The notes: generated by a model not told the origin, from the sequence alone. A DNA stretch of 64,000 nt from Rhodobacteraceae bacterium S2214 (GCA_025141675.1 CP081161.1:1710001-1774000); one strand, 5' to 3'; positions 34,203 to 43,468 are shown, counted from the first letter of the stretch. A program made the numbers and translations.

Positions 34203-35567
34203 ATGGCTGGAAATCTGACGTTTGAGGCGCTTAAGGCTGCGGTCAAGGACGGTGCAATTGATACTGTCCTTGTCTGTTTTCCTGACATGCAGGGTAGGCT
34301 GCTTGGCAAACGGTTCCATGCGGTTAATTTCGTTGAGACATCGTTCAAGGAAACCCATTGCTGCAATTATCTGCTGGCAACAGACCTTGAGATGGCCACA
34401 CCCGAAGGCTACGCCGCAAGCAGTTGGGAAAAGGGGTACGGGGATTACGTTATGGCGCCGGACCTGACCACATTGCGCAGCGTGCCGTGGCTGGAAGGCA
34501 CCGCGATGGTGCTTTGCGATACCCTTGATCACCATACGCACGCACCGGTGCCCCATGCGCCGCGCCAGATCCTCAAGACTCAAATTGCTCGCCTCAAAGA
34601 GCTGGGCTTTGACGCGATGATGGCGACCGAGTTGGAGTTTTTCCTGTTCGAGAAATCGTTCGACGACATCCGCAAGGGCGACTTTCGCGACCTGACACCG
34701 ATCAGCGGCTATAACGAAGATTACCACATCCTTCAGACCACCAAAGAAGAAAGCGTGATGCGCCCGATCCGCAATCATCTGTTTGCGGCGGGCCTGCCCA
34801 TTGAGAACTCGAAAGGCGAGGCCGAGGCGGGTCAGGAAGAACTGAACATCCGCTACGCAGACGCGCTGGATTGCGCTGACCACCACACCATTGCGAAGAA
34901 CGCGATCAAGGAAATCGCATGGCAACAGGGCCATGCGGCGACATTCCTGCCGAAATGGGATCACACCAAGGTTGGATCATCGTCGCACGTTCATCAATCG
35001 CTGTGGAAAGATGGGGAACCGGTTTTCTACGATGCGGACGCCGATCTTGGTATGTCGCAAGTGATGCAGCATTATATGGCCGGTCTGATCGCCTATGCCC
35101 CTGATTACACGTTCTTTCTGGCCCCTTATGTCAACAGCTACAAACGGTTTGCCAAGGGTACATTCGCCCCTACTAAAACCGTTTGGTCAGTGGATAACCG
35201 CACCGCTGGGTTCCGCCTGTGTGGTGACGGCACCAAAGGGATCAGGGCAGAATGCCGGATCGGTGGGTCGGATTTGAACCCTTATTTGGCACAAGCCGCG
35301 ATGCTGGCCGCTGGTATCAAGGGCATCGAGGACAAGATGGAGCTTGCCGCGCCCACGCGCGGCGATGTCTACGAAGACGCCAAAGCACAGGACATTCCGC
35401 AAACCCTACGGGCCGCGACCGAAACCATGCGCGGATCGGCAATGCTACGCGTTGCGATGGGCGACGATGTGGTTGACCACTACACGCGCTGCGCGGAATG
35501 GGAACAAGAAGAATTTGACCGCGTTGTGACCGATTGGGAAATCGCTCGCGGCTTTGAAAGGGCTTAA
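34203..35567 (+). CDS. Glutamine-synthetase-family ligase (probable gamma-glutamyl-amine synthetase)
   Basis: A 454-residue member of the GS family, closer to PuuA/GlnA3/GlnA4-type ligases than to GlnA in its short N-terminal domain (CFPDMQGRLLGKRF). Active-site motifs are the two metal glutamates in ATELEFFLF, then EAEAGQEELN, the ATP histidine region VGSSSHVHQSLW and the AECRIGGSDLNPYL segment. No adenylylation tyrosine loop like GlnA's is visible. It ligates glutamate to an amine using ATP. Together with downstream ALDH/ADH this points to amine catabolism. The start follows AAGGACA. Confidence 0.9.
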   Translation: MAGNLTFEALKAAVKDGAIDTVLVCFPDMQGRLLGKRFHAVNFVETSFKETHCCNYLLATDLEMATPEGYAASSWEKGYGDYVMAPDLTTLRSVPWLEGTAMVLCDTLDHHTHAPVPHAPRQILKTQIARLKELGFDAMMATELEFFLFEKSFDDIRKGDFRDLTPISGYNEDYHILQTTKEESVMRPIRNHLFAAGLPIENSKGEAEAGQEELNIRYADALDCADHHTIAKNAIKEIAWQQGHAATFLPKWDHTKVGSSSHVHQSLWKDGEPVFYDADADLGMSQVMQHYMAGLIAYAPDYTFFLAPYVNSYKRFAKGTFAPTKTVWSVDNRTAGFRLCGDGTKGIRAECRIGGSDLNPYLAQAAMLAAGIKGIEDKMELAAPTRGDVYEDAKAQDIPQTLRAATETMRGSAMLRVAMGDDVVDHYTRCAEWEQEEFDRVVTDWEIARGFERA

Positions 35568-35568
35568 G

Positions 35569-36936
35569 ATGATCCGTTGTATTTCCCCGATTGACGGCTC
35601 CGTTTATGCAGAACGGCCGACCCTTTCGGCTAATGAGGCTTCCGCCGCAGTGGCACGCGCCAAAGCCGCGCAATCCGACTGGGCGGCGCGTCCTTTGGAG
35701 GAACGGATTGCCCTTGTGCAAGCCGGTGTTGCGAATGTGGGTGCGATGAACGATGAAATCGTGCCGGAACTTGCGCATCAAATGGGCCGGCCTGTGCGCT
35801 ACGGCGGCGAATTTGGAGGGTTTAACGAACGCGCGAGCTACATGGCCGAGATCGCGCAAGACGCGCTCGCTGATATCGAAATCGAAGATAGCGCCGCGTT
35901 TCGCCGCGTGATCAAACGTGTGCCGCACGGTGTCGTGCTTGTCGTGGCCCCGTGGAATTACCCCTATATGACGGCGATCAACACCGTCGCACCCGCGCTG
36001 ATCGCAGGCAATGTGGTGATGCTGAAACACGCAAGCCAGACGCCGCTGGTTGGCGAACGTATGGCGCAAGCGTTTCACGCGGCGGGTATTCCAGAGGACG
36101 TTTTTCAGAACGTGTTTCTCGACCACGAAACCACGTCCGACTTGATCGCTGCAAAATCATTCGGCTTTGTCAATTTCACGGGCTCTGTGGGTGGCGGGCA
36201 AGCTATGGAACAGGCGGCGGCGGGCACGTTCACTGGCATCGGGCTTGAGCTAGGTGGCAAAGACCCCGGTTATGTGTGTGACGACGCGGATATTGATGCG
36301 GCGGTGGATACGCTAATTGACGGGGCGATGTTCAATGCGGGTCAATGCTGCTGCGGGATCGAACGGATTTACGTGGCCGAGCAACACTTTGACAGCTTCG
36401 TGGAAAAGGCTGTGGCGATTGTGAATGGCTATAAGCTGGGCAATCCATTGGACCCTGAAACAACGCTTGGGCCGATGGCGCACAAACGCTTTGCCGACGA
36501 GGTGCGCGCGCAAACTGCTGAGGCGGTAGCCGACGGTGCGACTGCCCACATCGAGAAATTCGCGGAAGACGATGGCGGTGCTTATCTGACCCCGCAAATC
36601 CTGACCAACGTGACCCATGATATGCGCGTGATGCGCGACGAAAGCTTTGGTCCCGTGGTCGGCATCATGTCCGTCAAGGACGACGCAGATGCGATCCGCC
36701 TGATGAACGACAGCAACTTTGGCCTGACAGCATCTATCTGGACAAACGATGCCATCCGCGCTGAAACCATTGCAGATCAGATCGAGACGGGTACGGTGTT
36801 TATGAACCGCGCCGATTATCTTGATCCGGGTCTGTGCTGGACCGGATGCAAAGACACGGGGCGCGGCGGTGGCCTGTCGATCATTGGCTACCACAACCTG
36901 ACACGGCCAAAATCCTATCATCTAAAGAAAGCCTGA
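35569..36936 (+). CDS. NAD(P)-dependent aldehyde dehydrogenase
   Basis: A 455-residue ALDH-superfamily enzyme. The oxyanion asparagine is in VVAPWNYP, the general base glutamate in GLELGGKDPGYV, and the catalytic cysteine is in NAGQCCCGIER. Late motif EESFGPVVG appears as DESFGPVVG. The start at 35569 lies 1 bp after the ligase stop. It likely oxidises the aldehyde produced by the alcohol dehydrogenase encoded next, still attached to glutamate. Confidence 0.93.
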   Translation: MIRCISPIDGSVYAERPTLSANEASAAVARAKAAQSDWAARPLEERIALVQAGVANVGAMNDEIVPELAHQMGRPVRYGGEFGGFNERASYMAEIAQDALADIEIEDSAAFRRVIKRVPHGVVLVVAPWNYPYMTAINTVAPALIAGNVVMLKHASQTPLVGERMAQAFHAAGIPEDVFQNVFLDHETTSDLIAAKSFGFVNFTGSVGGGQAMEQAAAGTFTGIGLELGGKDPGYVCDDADIDAAVDTLIDGAMFNAGQCCCGIERIYVAEQHFDSFVEKAVAIVNGYKLGNPLDPETTLGPMAHKRFADEVRAQTAEAVADGATAHIEKFAEDDGGAYLTPQILTNVTHDMRVMRDESFGPVVGIMSVKDDADAIRLMNDSNFGLTASIWTNDAIRAETIADQIETGTVFMNRADYLDPGLCWTGCKDTGRGGGLSIIGYHNLTRPKSYHLKKA

Positions 36937-36939
36937 GAC

Positions 36940-38085
36940 ATGACGTTGACTGCTAACTGGTCCTATCCGACCGCCATTCGTTTCGGCGCTGGGCGCATTT
37001 CGGAAATCGCCGATGCCTGCCGTGCGGCGGGTATCACCAAACCGCTGCTGATTACGGATCGCGGGCTCGCCGATATGGAGATCACCACACGCACGCTTGA
37101 TCTGCTGGCGGATGCGGGGCTGGGGCGTGCGATCTTCGCGGATGTGGACCCGAACCCGAACGAGAAAAACGCGGCCGCAGGTGTGAAAGCCTATAACGAC
37201 GGCGGGCACGACGGGGTTGTGGCCTTTGGTGGTGGGTCGGGGCTTGATCTGGGGAAACTCGTGGCGTTTCTTGCAGGGCAAACGCGGCCTTTGTGGGATT
37301 TCGAGGATATCGGCGATTGGTGGACCCGCGCGGATGCGGACGCGATTGCGCCCATCGTGGCGGTGCCAACCACCGCAGGGACAGGGTCCGAGGTGGGCCG
37401 CGCGTCGGTCATTACCAATTCCGAAACCCAAGAGAAAAAGATCATCTTCCACCCTAAATTCCTGCCTAGTGTCGTGATCTGTGATCCCGAGCTCACGGTG
37501 GGGATGCCGCAGTTTATCACGGCGGGCACGGGGCTTGATGCGTTTGCCCATTGCGTGGAGGCGTTCTGTTCGCCGCATTACCACCCGATGTCGCAGGGTA
37601 TGGCGTTAGAGGGGATGCGTCTTGTCAAAGATTACCTGCCGCGGGCTTATGCCGACGGTACTGATATCGAAGCGCGGGCGCATATGATGTCCGCCGCCGC
37701 GATGGGGGCCACAGCGTTTCAAAAGGGGTTGGGTGCCATCCATGCGCTGTCGCATCCGATTGGCGCGATGTATCACACGCACCATGGCACGACGAATGCG
37801 GTCTGCATGCCTGCGGTCCTGCAATTCAACCGTCCCGCAATCACGGGCGTGATGACGCAAGCCGCCGATTATCTCGGGATTGCGGGCGGGTTTGACGGGT
37901 TCTGCGCCTATGTGGACGAACTGAACGCATCGCTCGGGATTCCCAAGACACTGACCGCACTTGGCGTCACCGATCCCGATATCGACCGGATTGTTGCAGG
38001 CGCACTTAGCGACCCGAGCACCGGCGGCAACCCCGTTGAGATGACCGAGGAGAACACACGCGCCCTTTTGCAGGCCTGTTTGTAG
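36940..38085 (+). CDS. Iron-containing alcohol dehydrogenase
   Basis: A 381-residue group III (iron-activated) alcohol dehydrogenase. The nucleotide loop is GGGSGLDLGK, and PTTAGTGSEVG is typical. Metal ligands are the aspartate and histidine of GLDAFAHCVEA, then the histidines of GAIHALSHPIGAMYHTHHG. It starts 3 bp after the ALDH stop. It would oxidise a primary alcohol (for example the hydroxyl of a gamma-glutamyl amino alcohol) to the aldehyde. Confidence 0.94.
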   Translation: MTLTANWSYPTAIRFGAGRISEIADACRAAGITKPLLITDRGLADMEITTRTLDLLADAGLGRAIFADVDPNPNEKNAAAGVKAYNDGGHDGVVAFGGGSGLDLGKLVAFLAGQTRPLWDFEDIGDWWTRADADAIAPIVAVPTTAGTGSEVGRASVITNSETQEKKIIFHPKFLPSVVICDPELTVGMPQFITAGTGLDAFAHCVEAFCSPHYHPMSQGMALEGMRLVKDYLPRAYADGTDIEARAHMMSAAAMGATAFQKGLGAIHALSHPIGAMYHTHHGTTNAVCMPAVLQFNRPAITGVMTQAADYLGIAGGFDGFCAYVDELNASLGIPKTLTALGVTDPDIDRIVAGALSDPSTGGNPVEMTEENTRALLQACL

Positions 38086-38164
38086 ATTTCAGACGTCACG
38101 ACAAAAAACCGTTACAAATCAAACATAAAGACAACGCGACACCATATTAACAGGGAGAAGAACC

Positions 38165-39226
38165 ATGAAAATTTCATTCGTTTCCACCATCGCTGTCGTC
38201 ACGGCGTTGGCCGCACAAGGCGCACAGGCCGATACGCTGCGGCTGCTCACATGGGGCGGCTACGCCCCCGAAGAAGTGATCGCCATGTTCGAGGCCGAAA
38301 CCGGTCACACGGTTGAGGTTACAACATCCAACAACGAAGAAATGATTGCAAAACTGCGGGCCACAAACGGCGGCGGTTTCGATCTGGCGCAACCAAGCCA
38401 AGACCGGATCACCAGCGCACAAGAAGAATTCGGCATCTACAAGCCGATTGATATGTCCAAAGTCACGGCGGATCAGTTCATCCCGTCGATGCTGTCGGCG
38501 ACCGCGTCGAACACCACATTTGACGGTGAGGTCTACGGCCTGCCACATGTTTGGGGCACCAGCGGTCTTGTCGTGAATACGGCGATGGCAGGCGATGTGA
38601 CCGATTATGCCGACCTGTGTGATGCGTCCGTGGCTGGTAAAGTGTCCTACCGCCTCAAACGTCCGACGTTGATCGGCTTTGCTTATTCGATGGGGCTCGA
38701 TCCGTTTGCGGCCTACGGCGACACCGACGCCTATCAGGGCATTCTGGATCAGGTCGAAGCAAAGCTGACCGAATGTAAGGCCAACGTCAAAACCTATTGG
38801 GATGGCGGCGACGAGATCAAGAACCTGCTGCGCTCTGGCGAAGTTGTCGCGTCGATGGCGTGGGACACGGGCGGCTGGCAGCTGAACGCGGACAATCCCG
38901 ATATCACATTTGTAGCTCCAGAAGCCGGTGCATTGGGCTGGATCGACACGTTTGTTCTGCCTGCGCGTGGTCGTGCGGATGATGCGGCTTACGATTGGAT
39001 CAACTTTGTGATGCAGCCTGAAATCGCTGCGATGATCACGAACACAGCCGGTAACTTTACCGCCGCGGTTGATGGTGACGCAAACGTAAGCGCTGATCTG
39101 AAGGCACGCTATCAGGGCAGCTTTGATCAGGCCGCAATCGACAACATCAAATGGTATCCACCTGTACCTGCGGGTCTGGAAACACTGGAAGGTGCGACGC
39201 TCGACCGGATCAACGCCGCGAACTAA
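38165..39226 (+). CDS. PotD/PotF-type ABC substrate-binding protein
   Basis: A 353-residue periplasmic receptor with a Sec signal peptide ending near AQGAQA. The mature start, DTLRLLTWGGYAPEEVI, is typical of polyamine-type receptors. VYGLPHVWGTSGLVVNT and FVLPARGRADDAAYDWINF follow. No obvious diamine-binding acidic pair can be assigned, so other cationic amines are possible. AGGGAGAAG precedes the ATG. A strong terminator-like hairpin follows at 39246. Confidence 0.9.
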   Translation: MKISFVSTIAVVTALAAQGAQADTLRLLTWGGYAPEEVIAMFEAETGHTVEVTTSNNEEMIAKLRATNGGGFDLAQPSQDRITSAQEEFGIYKPIDMSKVTADQFIPSMLSATASNTTFDGEVYGLPHVWGTSGLVVNTAMAGDVTDYADLCDASVAGKVSYRLKRPTLIGFAYSMGLDPFAAYGDTDAYQGILDQVEAKLTECKANVKTYWDGGDEIKNLLRSGEVVASMAWDTGGWQLNADNPDITFVAPEAGALGWIDTFVLPARGRADDAAYDWINFVMQPEIAAMITNTAGNFTAAVDGDANVSADLKARYQGSFDQAAIDNIKWYPPVPAGLETLEGATLDRINAAN

Positions 39227-39245
39227 GCGTTTGAAACTAAACACA

Positions 39246-39272
39246 GAGGGCGCATCGCTGCGCCCTCTTTTT
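39246..39272 (+). terminator. Rho-independent-type hairpin between potF-like and potG-like genes
   Basis: GAGGGCGCA (39246-39254) pairs with TGCGCCCTC (39259-39267) around TCGC and is followed by TTTTT. It sits inside the operon, 19 bp after the binding-protein stop, so it is expected to let only part of transcription through to the ATPase and permeases. Confidence 0.85.
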
Positions 39273-39290
39273 ACACTGCGAGGGTGCCCT

Positions 39291-40385
39291 TTGTCCGATC
39301 CCCATCCCGATCTTGTCTGCCGCGACCTGACCAAAGATTTCGATGCGTTCCGCGCTGTCGATCACGTCAGTTTTGACGTGCCGCAAGGGTCATTCTTTTC
39401 CATCCTTGGCCCGTCTGGGTGTGGCAAAACCACCTTGCTGCGGATGATCGCAGGTTTCCAGTCGCCCACAAGCGGTGATCTGCGGATCAAGGGCAAATCG
39501 ATGATCGGCGTGCCGCCCAACAAACGGCCCGTGTCGATGGTGTTTCAACATCTGGCGCTCTTTCCGACAATGAATATCGGCGACAACGTGGGCTTTGGCC
39601 TGCGGCAACGCGGTGTCGGCAAATCCGAAATCAAAACCCGCGTCGAAGAAGTGCTCGCTCGTGTTGGTCTGCCTGGCGTGTCGGAGCGGCGGATCGACCA
39701 GATTTCAGGTGGTCAGAAACAACGGGTCGCGATTGCACGCTGCATGGTGCTGGAACCCGATGTTTTGCTGCTGGATGAGCCGCTTGGTGCGCTCGACCTC
39801 AAACTGCGCGAGCATATGAAGGTTGAGTTGAAATCGCTGCAAGCCGCGTTCAACACCACCTTTGTTTACATCACTCACGACCAATCCGAAGCGTTGGTGA
39901 TGAGCGACAATATCGCCGTGATGAACAACGGCAAATTCGAACAGATTGGCACGCCGCACGACGTCTATCACGCTCCCGATACTGCCTTTGTCGCGGGCTT
40001 TGTCGGTGAGGCCAACAAGATCGACGCTAAGGTCACGGGCGCGGATGGATCGCAGTTGCACGTCGTGTCGCAAGACGGGACGGACATGAAGATCGATGCG
40101 CCCGCTAACGGATTGACCGTGGGGCAGGGCGTACAGGTGTTTCTACGCCCTGAAGTGATTGAACTGACAACACAAAGCGACGGCGTGAACGTTTCGCAGG
40201 GTACGGTGGAATCGGTGCTGTTCAACGGTGCGAATTCCAGTGTCACCGTCAAGGACGGGGCAGGCGGTATGCTCAAGGTCGCACTTCCGCAAACCGGTGA
40301 TTTCGCCCGCCTGCAACGCGGGGATAGCGTGTTCACCAAATGGGATCCGCGTCAGGCCCGCTGCTACGCTGTGACGGGATCCTAG
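39291..40385 (+). CDS. Polyamine-type ABC transporter ATP-binding protein (PotA/PotG)
   Basis: A 364-residue ATPase with Walker A GPSGCGKT, signature QISGGQKQRVAIARC, Walker B VLLLDEPLGALD and a C-terminal TOBE-type domain (about 280-360). The proposed start is the TTG at 39291 (MSDPHPDLVC), with GAGGG 6 bp upstream. An ATG-based start would lie inside the preceding gene and cross the terminator hairpin. It energises the permeases at 40389 and 41252. Confidence 0.92.
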   Translation: MSDPHPDLVCRDLTKDFDAFRAVDHVSFDVPQGSFFSILGPSGCGKTTLLRMIAGFQSPTSGDLRIKGKSMIGVPPNKRPVSMVFQHLALFPTMNIGDNVGFGLRQRGVGKSEIKTRVEEVLARVGLPGVSERRIDQISGGQKQRVAIARCMVLEPDVLLLDEPLGALDLKLREHMKVELKSLQAAFNTTFVYITHDQSEALVMSDNIAVMNNGKFEQIGTPHDVYHAPDTAFVAGFVGEANKIDAKVTGADGSQLHVVSQDGTDMKIDAPANGLTVGQGVQVFLRPEVIELTTQSDGVNVSQGTVESVLFNGANSSVTVKDGAGGMLKVALPQTGDFARLQRGDSVFTKWDPRQARCYAVTGS

Positions 40386-40388
40386 ACG

Positions 40389-41255
40389 ATGGTTTCTGAT
40401 ACATCTCGCCTCGGGTTTTACCTGCTGCTTGCGCCGATCCTGCTGTGGTTAGTCGTGCTGATCATCCTGCCGCATGTGGGGCTGTTCATCGTCTCGATCA
40501 GCGAAAAAGTCGGACCACGCGAATATGAAACCGGTTTTGCCAATTATGCTGCGTTCTTTAACGAACCGCTATACTGGCGCACCTTTGCGCGGACGGCGAT
40601 TATGTCGATCCTTGCGACGGTACTGACGCTGATCCTTGGTTTTCCGATTGCTTATTACATCGCAAAGCTGACCCGTGGCCGCACCAAAACCACGCTCTTT
40701 CTGATGTGCATGATCCCGTTCTGGGTGTCCGAGCTTGTCCGCACATTTGGCTGGATGATCCTGCTGCGCGAGACGGGTGTTTTCTCGAATCTGCTGCAAT
40801 CGCTGGGCATCGTCGATGGACCGGTCGAAATGTTGTATAATGACGCGGCGATCATGGTGGGGCTGGTCTATACGTCGATCCTGTTCATGGTTGTGCCGCT
40901 TGTGACGACGCTTGATAGCCTCGACGACAGCTTGATCGAGGCGGGCTATGATCTGGGCGGTACAAGTACGTCGATCATGCGCGAGATCGTGATCCCGCAC
41001 GCGATGCCGGGGATCGTGTCGGGTTGTATCGTTGTTTTCATGCTCTCGCTTGGCAATTACCTGACGCCGATCCTGTTGGGCGGAAAGGACAGCCTGTGGT
41101 TCACCGGCATGATCTACACGCAATTTATCACGCGGTTTAACTGGGAACTGGGGTCTGCATTTGGGTTCTTGTTGCTGGGCCTGTCATCGCTTGTGGTGTT
41201 CGCTGGGCTGAAACTGTCGCGGCAATCGCTGACTGATACGATGGGGCGCGCATGA
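40389..41255 (+). CDS. Polyamine-type ABC transporter permease (PotB/PotH)
   Basis: A 288-residue permease with six hydrophobic helices. The EAA-type loop reads EAGYDLGGTSTSIMREIVIPHAMPGI. The first helix region (LGFYLLLAPILLWLVVLI) is followed by a long periplasmic loop as in PotB. It starts 3 bp after the ATPase and overlaps the next permease by 4 bp. Confidence 0.92.
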   Translation: MVSDTSRLGFYLLLAPILLWLVVLIILPHVGLFIVSISEKVGPREYETGFANYAAFFNEPLYWRTFARTAIMSILATVLTLILGFPIAYYIAKLTRGRTKTTLFLMCMIPFWVSELVRTFGWMILLRETGVFSNLLQSLGIVDGPVEMLYNDAAIMVGLVYTSILFMVVPLVTTLDSLDDSLIEAGYDLGGTSTSIMREIVIPHAMPGIVSGCIVVFMLSLGNYLTPILLGGKDSLWFTGMIYTQFITRFNWELGSAFGFLLLGLSSLVVFAGLKLSRQSLTDTMGRA

Positions 41256-42106
41256 TCCCGACAGTCCCCCAACCCGCCTTTGCGAAATGGTGCTACCGCG
41301 CCTATGTCACCGCGTTCTTTATCTATCTGGCGCTGCCGCTAACGGTGGTCTGCGTCTTTGCCTTTAACAACAGCGTGTTTCCGTCGTTGCCATGGGAGGG
41401 TTTCACCCTTGCTTGGTTCTTCGGGACCGAGGCGCCGTTTATCGGCGTGTTCCATGAACGGGCGATTGTGCGTTCGATCGGCACATCGGCTTTCGTGGCG
41501 ACGTGGGTGTCTGGGCTTGCGGTGTTCGTGGGCACCTGCAACGCATTCCTGTTTGTGCGCCATGATTTCCGTGGCAAAGCGTTTCTGTATGTGCTGATGC
41601 TGTTGCCGCTGATCATTCCGGGTGTGATCCTTGGCATTTCTATCCTTGTTTTTTCCAGTTCGATCGCGAATGCGCTTGAAGACGCGACAGGGCTGTGGTT
41701 CGACGGACTGCGTCCGGGTCTGCTCCTTGTGATCTTGGGTCAATTTTCGTTCATCACGACCTTTGCGACGCTCGTGATTTCGGCTCGTCTGCAGAAATTC
41801 GACCCCAGTTTGGAAGAGGCGGCACTGAACCTTGGTGCCAGCAAATGGGGCGCGATCCGACAGATTACGCTGCCGTTCCTATTGCCTGCGATTGTGGCCT
41901 CAGCGGTCGTGTCCGTATTGATGAGTTTCGAGAATTTCAACACAACATTGATGCTGGTGGGATCGGATTCACCGCTTACCATCGCTATGTTCGACAAGCT
42001 GAAACAGGGATCAACGCCGGTACTGAACGCGGTGTCGTTGCTGTTGATAATGGTGTCCGCTTTGCTTGGGGTGTTGTCGTTGTTGTTTCAGGGGCGCAAG
42101 GCGTAG
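41252..42106 (+). CDS. Polyamine-type ABC transporter permease (PotC/PotI)
   Basis: A 284-residue permease with six hydrophobic helices and the coupling loop EEAALNLGASKWGAIRQITLPFLLPAI. VFAFNNSVFPSLPWEGFTL near the N-terminus is typical of PotC. It ends the amine-transport operon. The next gene, a DUF2218 protein, is on the opposite strand 47 bp away. Confidence 0.92.
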   Translation: MIPTVPQPAFAKWCYRAYVTAFFIYLALPLTVVCVFAFNNSVFPSLPWEGFTLAWFFGTEAPFIGVFHERAIVRSIGTSAFVATWVSGLAVFVGTCNAFLFVRHDFRGKAFLYVLMLLPLIIPGVILGISILVFSSSIANALEDATGLWFDGLRPGLLLVILGQFSFITTFATLVISARLQKFDPSLEEAALNLGASKWGAIRQITLPFLLPAIVASAVVSVLMSFENFNTTLMLVGSDSPLTIAMFDKLKQGSTPVLNAVSLLLIMVSALLGVLSLLFQGRKA

Positions 42107-42153
42107 GGCCGTTGTGAAAGAGTAGCACGGTTACGCGTGGGAGGCGAACCCTG

Positions 42154-42456
42154 CTAGTCCAACAATGAGCCCCAGTTCATTTTGGTGTACCCTTCGCGAA
42201 AAGCGAATGTTTCTAGATGGCTGTCGATTGCCCTGCGTGATCGTTCAAGACCTTCTTCGTTAGCTGCTGTCAAAACGACATCAAGCCGCTCGCGTGTTGC
42301 TGTCAGCGTTGCTGAACCAAACGGGAACTGTGCAGTGCCGGACGTTTCATCGAACTGTACTTCAATTTTGTGGGCGAAGTGTTTGCACAATTGTTGAAGG
42401 TATCGGCTTGCGTGTTCGGTCGGGAATTGTCCGCGGTCTGACATTTCGACTTGCAT
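42154..42456 (-). CDS. DUF2218 domain-containing protein
   Basis: A 100-residue protein matching DUF2218. Markers are RYLQQLCKHFAHKIEVQF and the terminal DSHLETFAFREGYTKMNW. The family is often found next to siderophore or iron-uptake genes, as here, and is of unknown function. It is divergent from the siderophore importer, with a TGA-N9-TCA element in the shared promoter region. Confidence 0.88.
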   Translation of the reverse strand: MQVEMSDRGQFPTEHASRYLQQLCKHFAHKIEVQFDETSGTAQFPFGSATLTATRERLDVVLTAANEEGLERSRRAIDSHLETFAFREGYTKMNWGSLLD

Positions 42457-42494
42457 GTGATTTTATCCTGAGTATTTGTGTCGGAAATAATGCC

Positions 42495-42509
42495 TGACTG
42501 ATTCACTCA
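42495..42509. promoter_or_regulatory. Iron-Rhodo-box-like element (TGA-N9-TCA)
   Basis: TGACTGATTCACTCA fits the TGA-N9-TCA pattern reported for iron-responsive Iron-Rhodo-boxes in Rhizobiales/Rhodobacterales (RirA-type regulators). It lies 38 bp before the DUF2218 start and 47 bp before the siderophore binding-protein gene, so one site could control both. The match is short, and chance cannot be fully excluded. Confidence 0.5.
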
Positions 42510-42556
42510 ATAATGTCTAGCCGCCGCCCGACGTTCTCTTACCTGAAAGGTTCACC

Positions 42557-43459
42557 ATGAAAACGATGATCGTCGCGGCGGGTTTCGCCGCTATGCCTGT
42601 GCTGGCTCTGGCCCAAACCACCGAGATTGAAACCGCAGTTGGGGCGGTTACAGTTCCGGTGGCGCCCGAAACCGTAGTGACATTTGATCTTACTGCATTG
42701 GACACGCTGACAGCACTTAGTGTTGATGTAGCTGCCGTTCCGGTCATCGCGCCGCCGTCCTATCTTGCGGACGCGTTCGACGGTACGCCGACGGTGGGCA
42801 CGTTGTTTGAACCTGATTTCGAAGCCTTGGCTGTCATGGCACCGGATTTTATCATCGCTGGTGGGCGGTCGCAGTCGCAGGTTGAACCCTTGTCCGCTAT
42901 TGCACCGACCATCGACATGACCATCTCTGGCGACAATCTTTTGGCGGATGCGCAGGCGCGTGTCACGGCCTACGGCACGATGTTTGCGCAGCAAGACACG
43001 GCGACCGCGCTGCTGGACGACCTTGATGCCGCCATTGAGAACGCGCGCAACGTGACGGATGGGCAAGGCAATGCATTGATCGTCCTGACCAACGGCGGGA
43101 AGGTGTCCGCTTATGGCGACGATTCTCGATTTGGTTGGCTACATACCGCATTGGGATTGCCAGAAGCGTTCCCAGAGCTGAACGCCGAAACCCATGGCGA
43201 AGCGATTTCTTTTGAATTCATTGCGGAAGTAAACCCTGATTGGATTTTCGTTGTCGACCGTGGCGCGGCCATTGGCCAAGAGGGGGAGGCGGCAGCTGTG
43301 ACGCTGGATAACCCGTTGGTTGCAGGTACGACGGCAGGTCAGAATGATCAGATTGTGTACCTCGATTCTGCGCGTCTGTACCTCGTGGGTGGTGGATACC
43401 AGTCCATGACGGGCACGATTGACGAAGTTGTCGCCGCGTTTTCCGCTGAGCCAAGCTAA
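42557..43459 (+). CDS. Siderophore-type ABC transporter substrate-binding protein
   Basis: A 300-residue periplasmic protein of the iron-chelate class (FatB/CeuE/YclQ-like). A signal peptide ends at VLALAQ. GAVTVPVAPETVVTFDLTAL starts the mature domain, FEALAVMAPDFIIAGGRS lies mid-domain and NPDWIFVVDRGAAIGQEG near the C-terminal lobe. It is Sec-exported with no lipobox. It is followed within 9 bp by the first permease. A catecholate or carboxylate siderophore is likely. Confidence 0.91.
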   Translation: MKTMIVAAGFAAMPVLALAQTTEIETAVGAVTVPVAPETVVTFDLTALDTLTALSVDVAAVPVIAPPSYLADAFDGTPTVGTLFEPDFEALAVMAPDFIIAGGRSQSQVEPLSAIAPTIDMTISGDNLLADAQARVTAYGTMFAQQDTATALLDDLDAAIENARNVTDGQGNALIVLTNGGKVSAYGDDSRFGWLHTALGLPEAFPELNAETHGEAISFEFIAEVNPDWIFVVDRGAAIGQEGEAAAVTLDNPLVAGTTAGQNDQIVYLDSARLYLVGGGYQSMTGTIDEVVAAFSAEPS

Positions 43460-43468
43460 GGCAGACCC

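Noticed and set aside
34116..34964. 282-codon minus-strand frame opposite the GS-family ligase
   Set aside because: It overlaps both an intercistronic hairpin and a well-supported enzyme gene, with no domain of its own.
38174..39334. 386-codon minus-strand frame
   Set aside because: It is antisense to the PotF-like receptor and runs across the terminator hairpin; no recognisable protein features.
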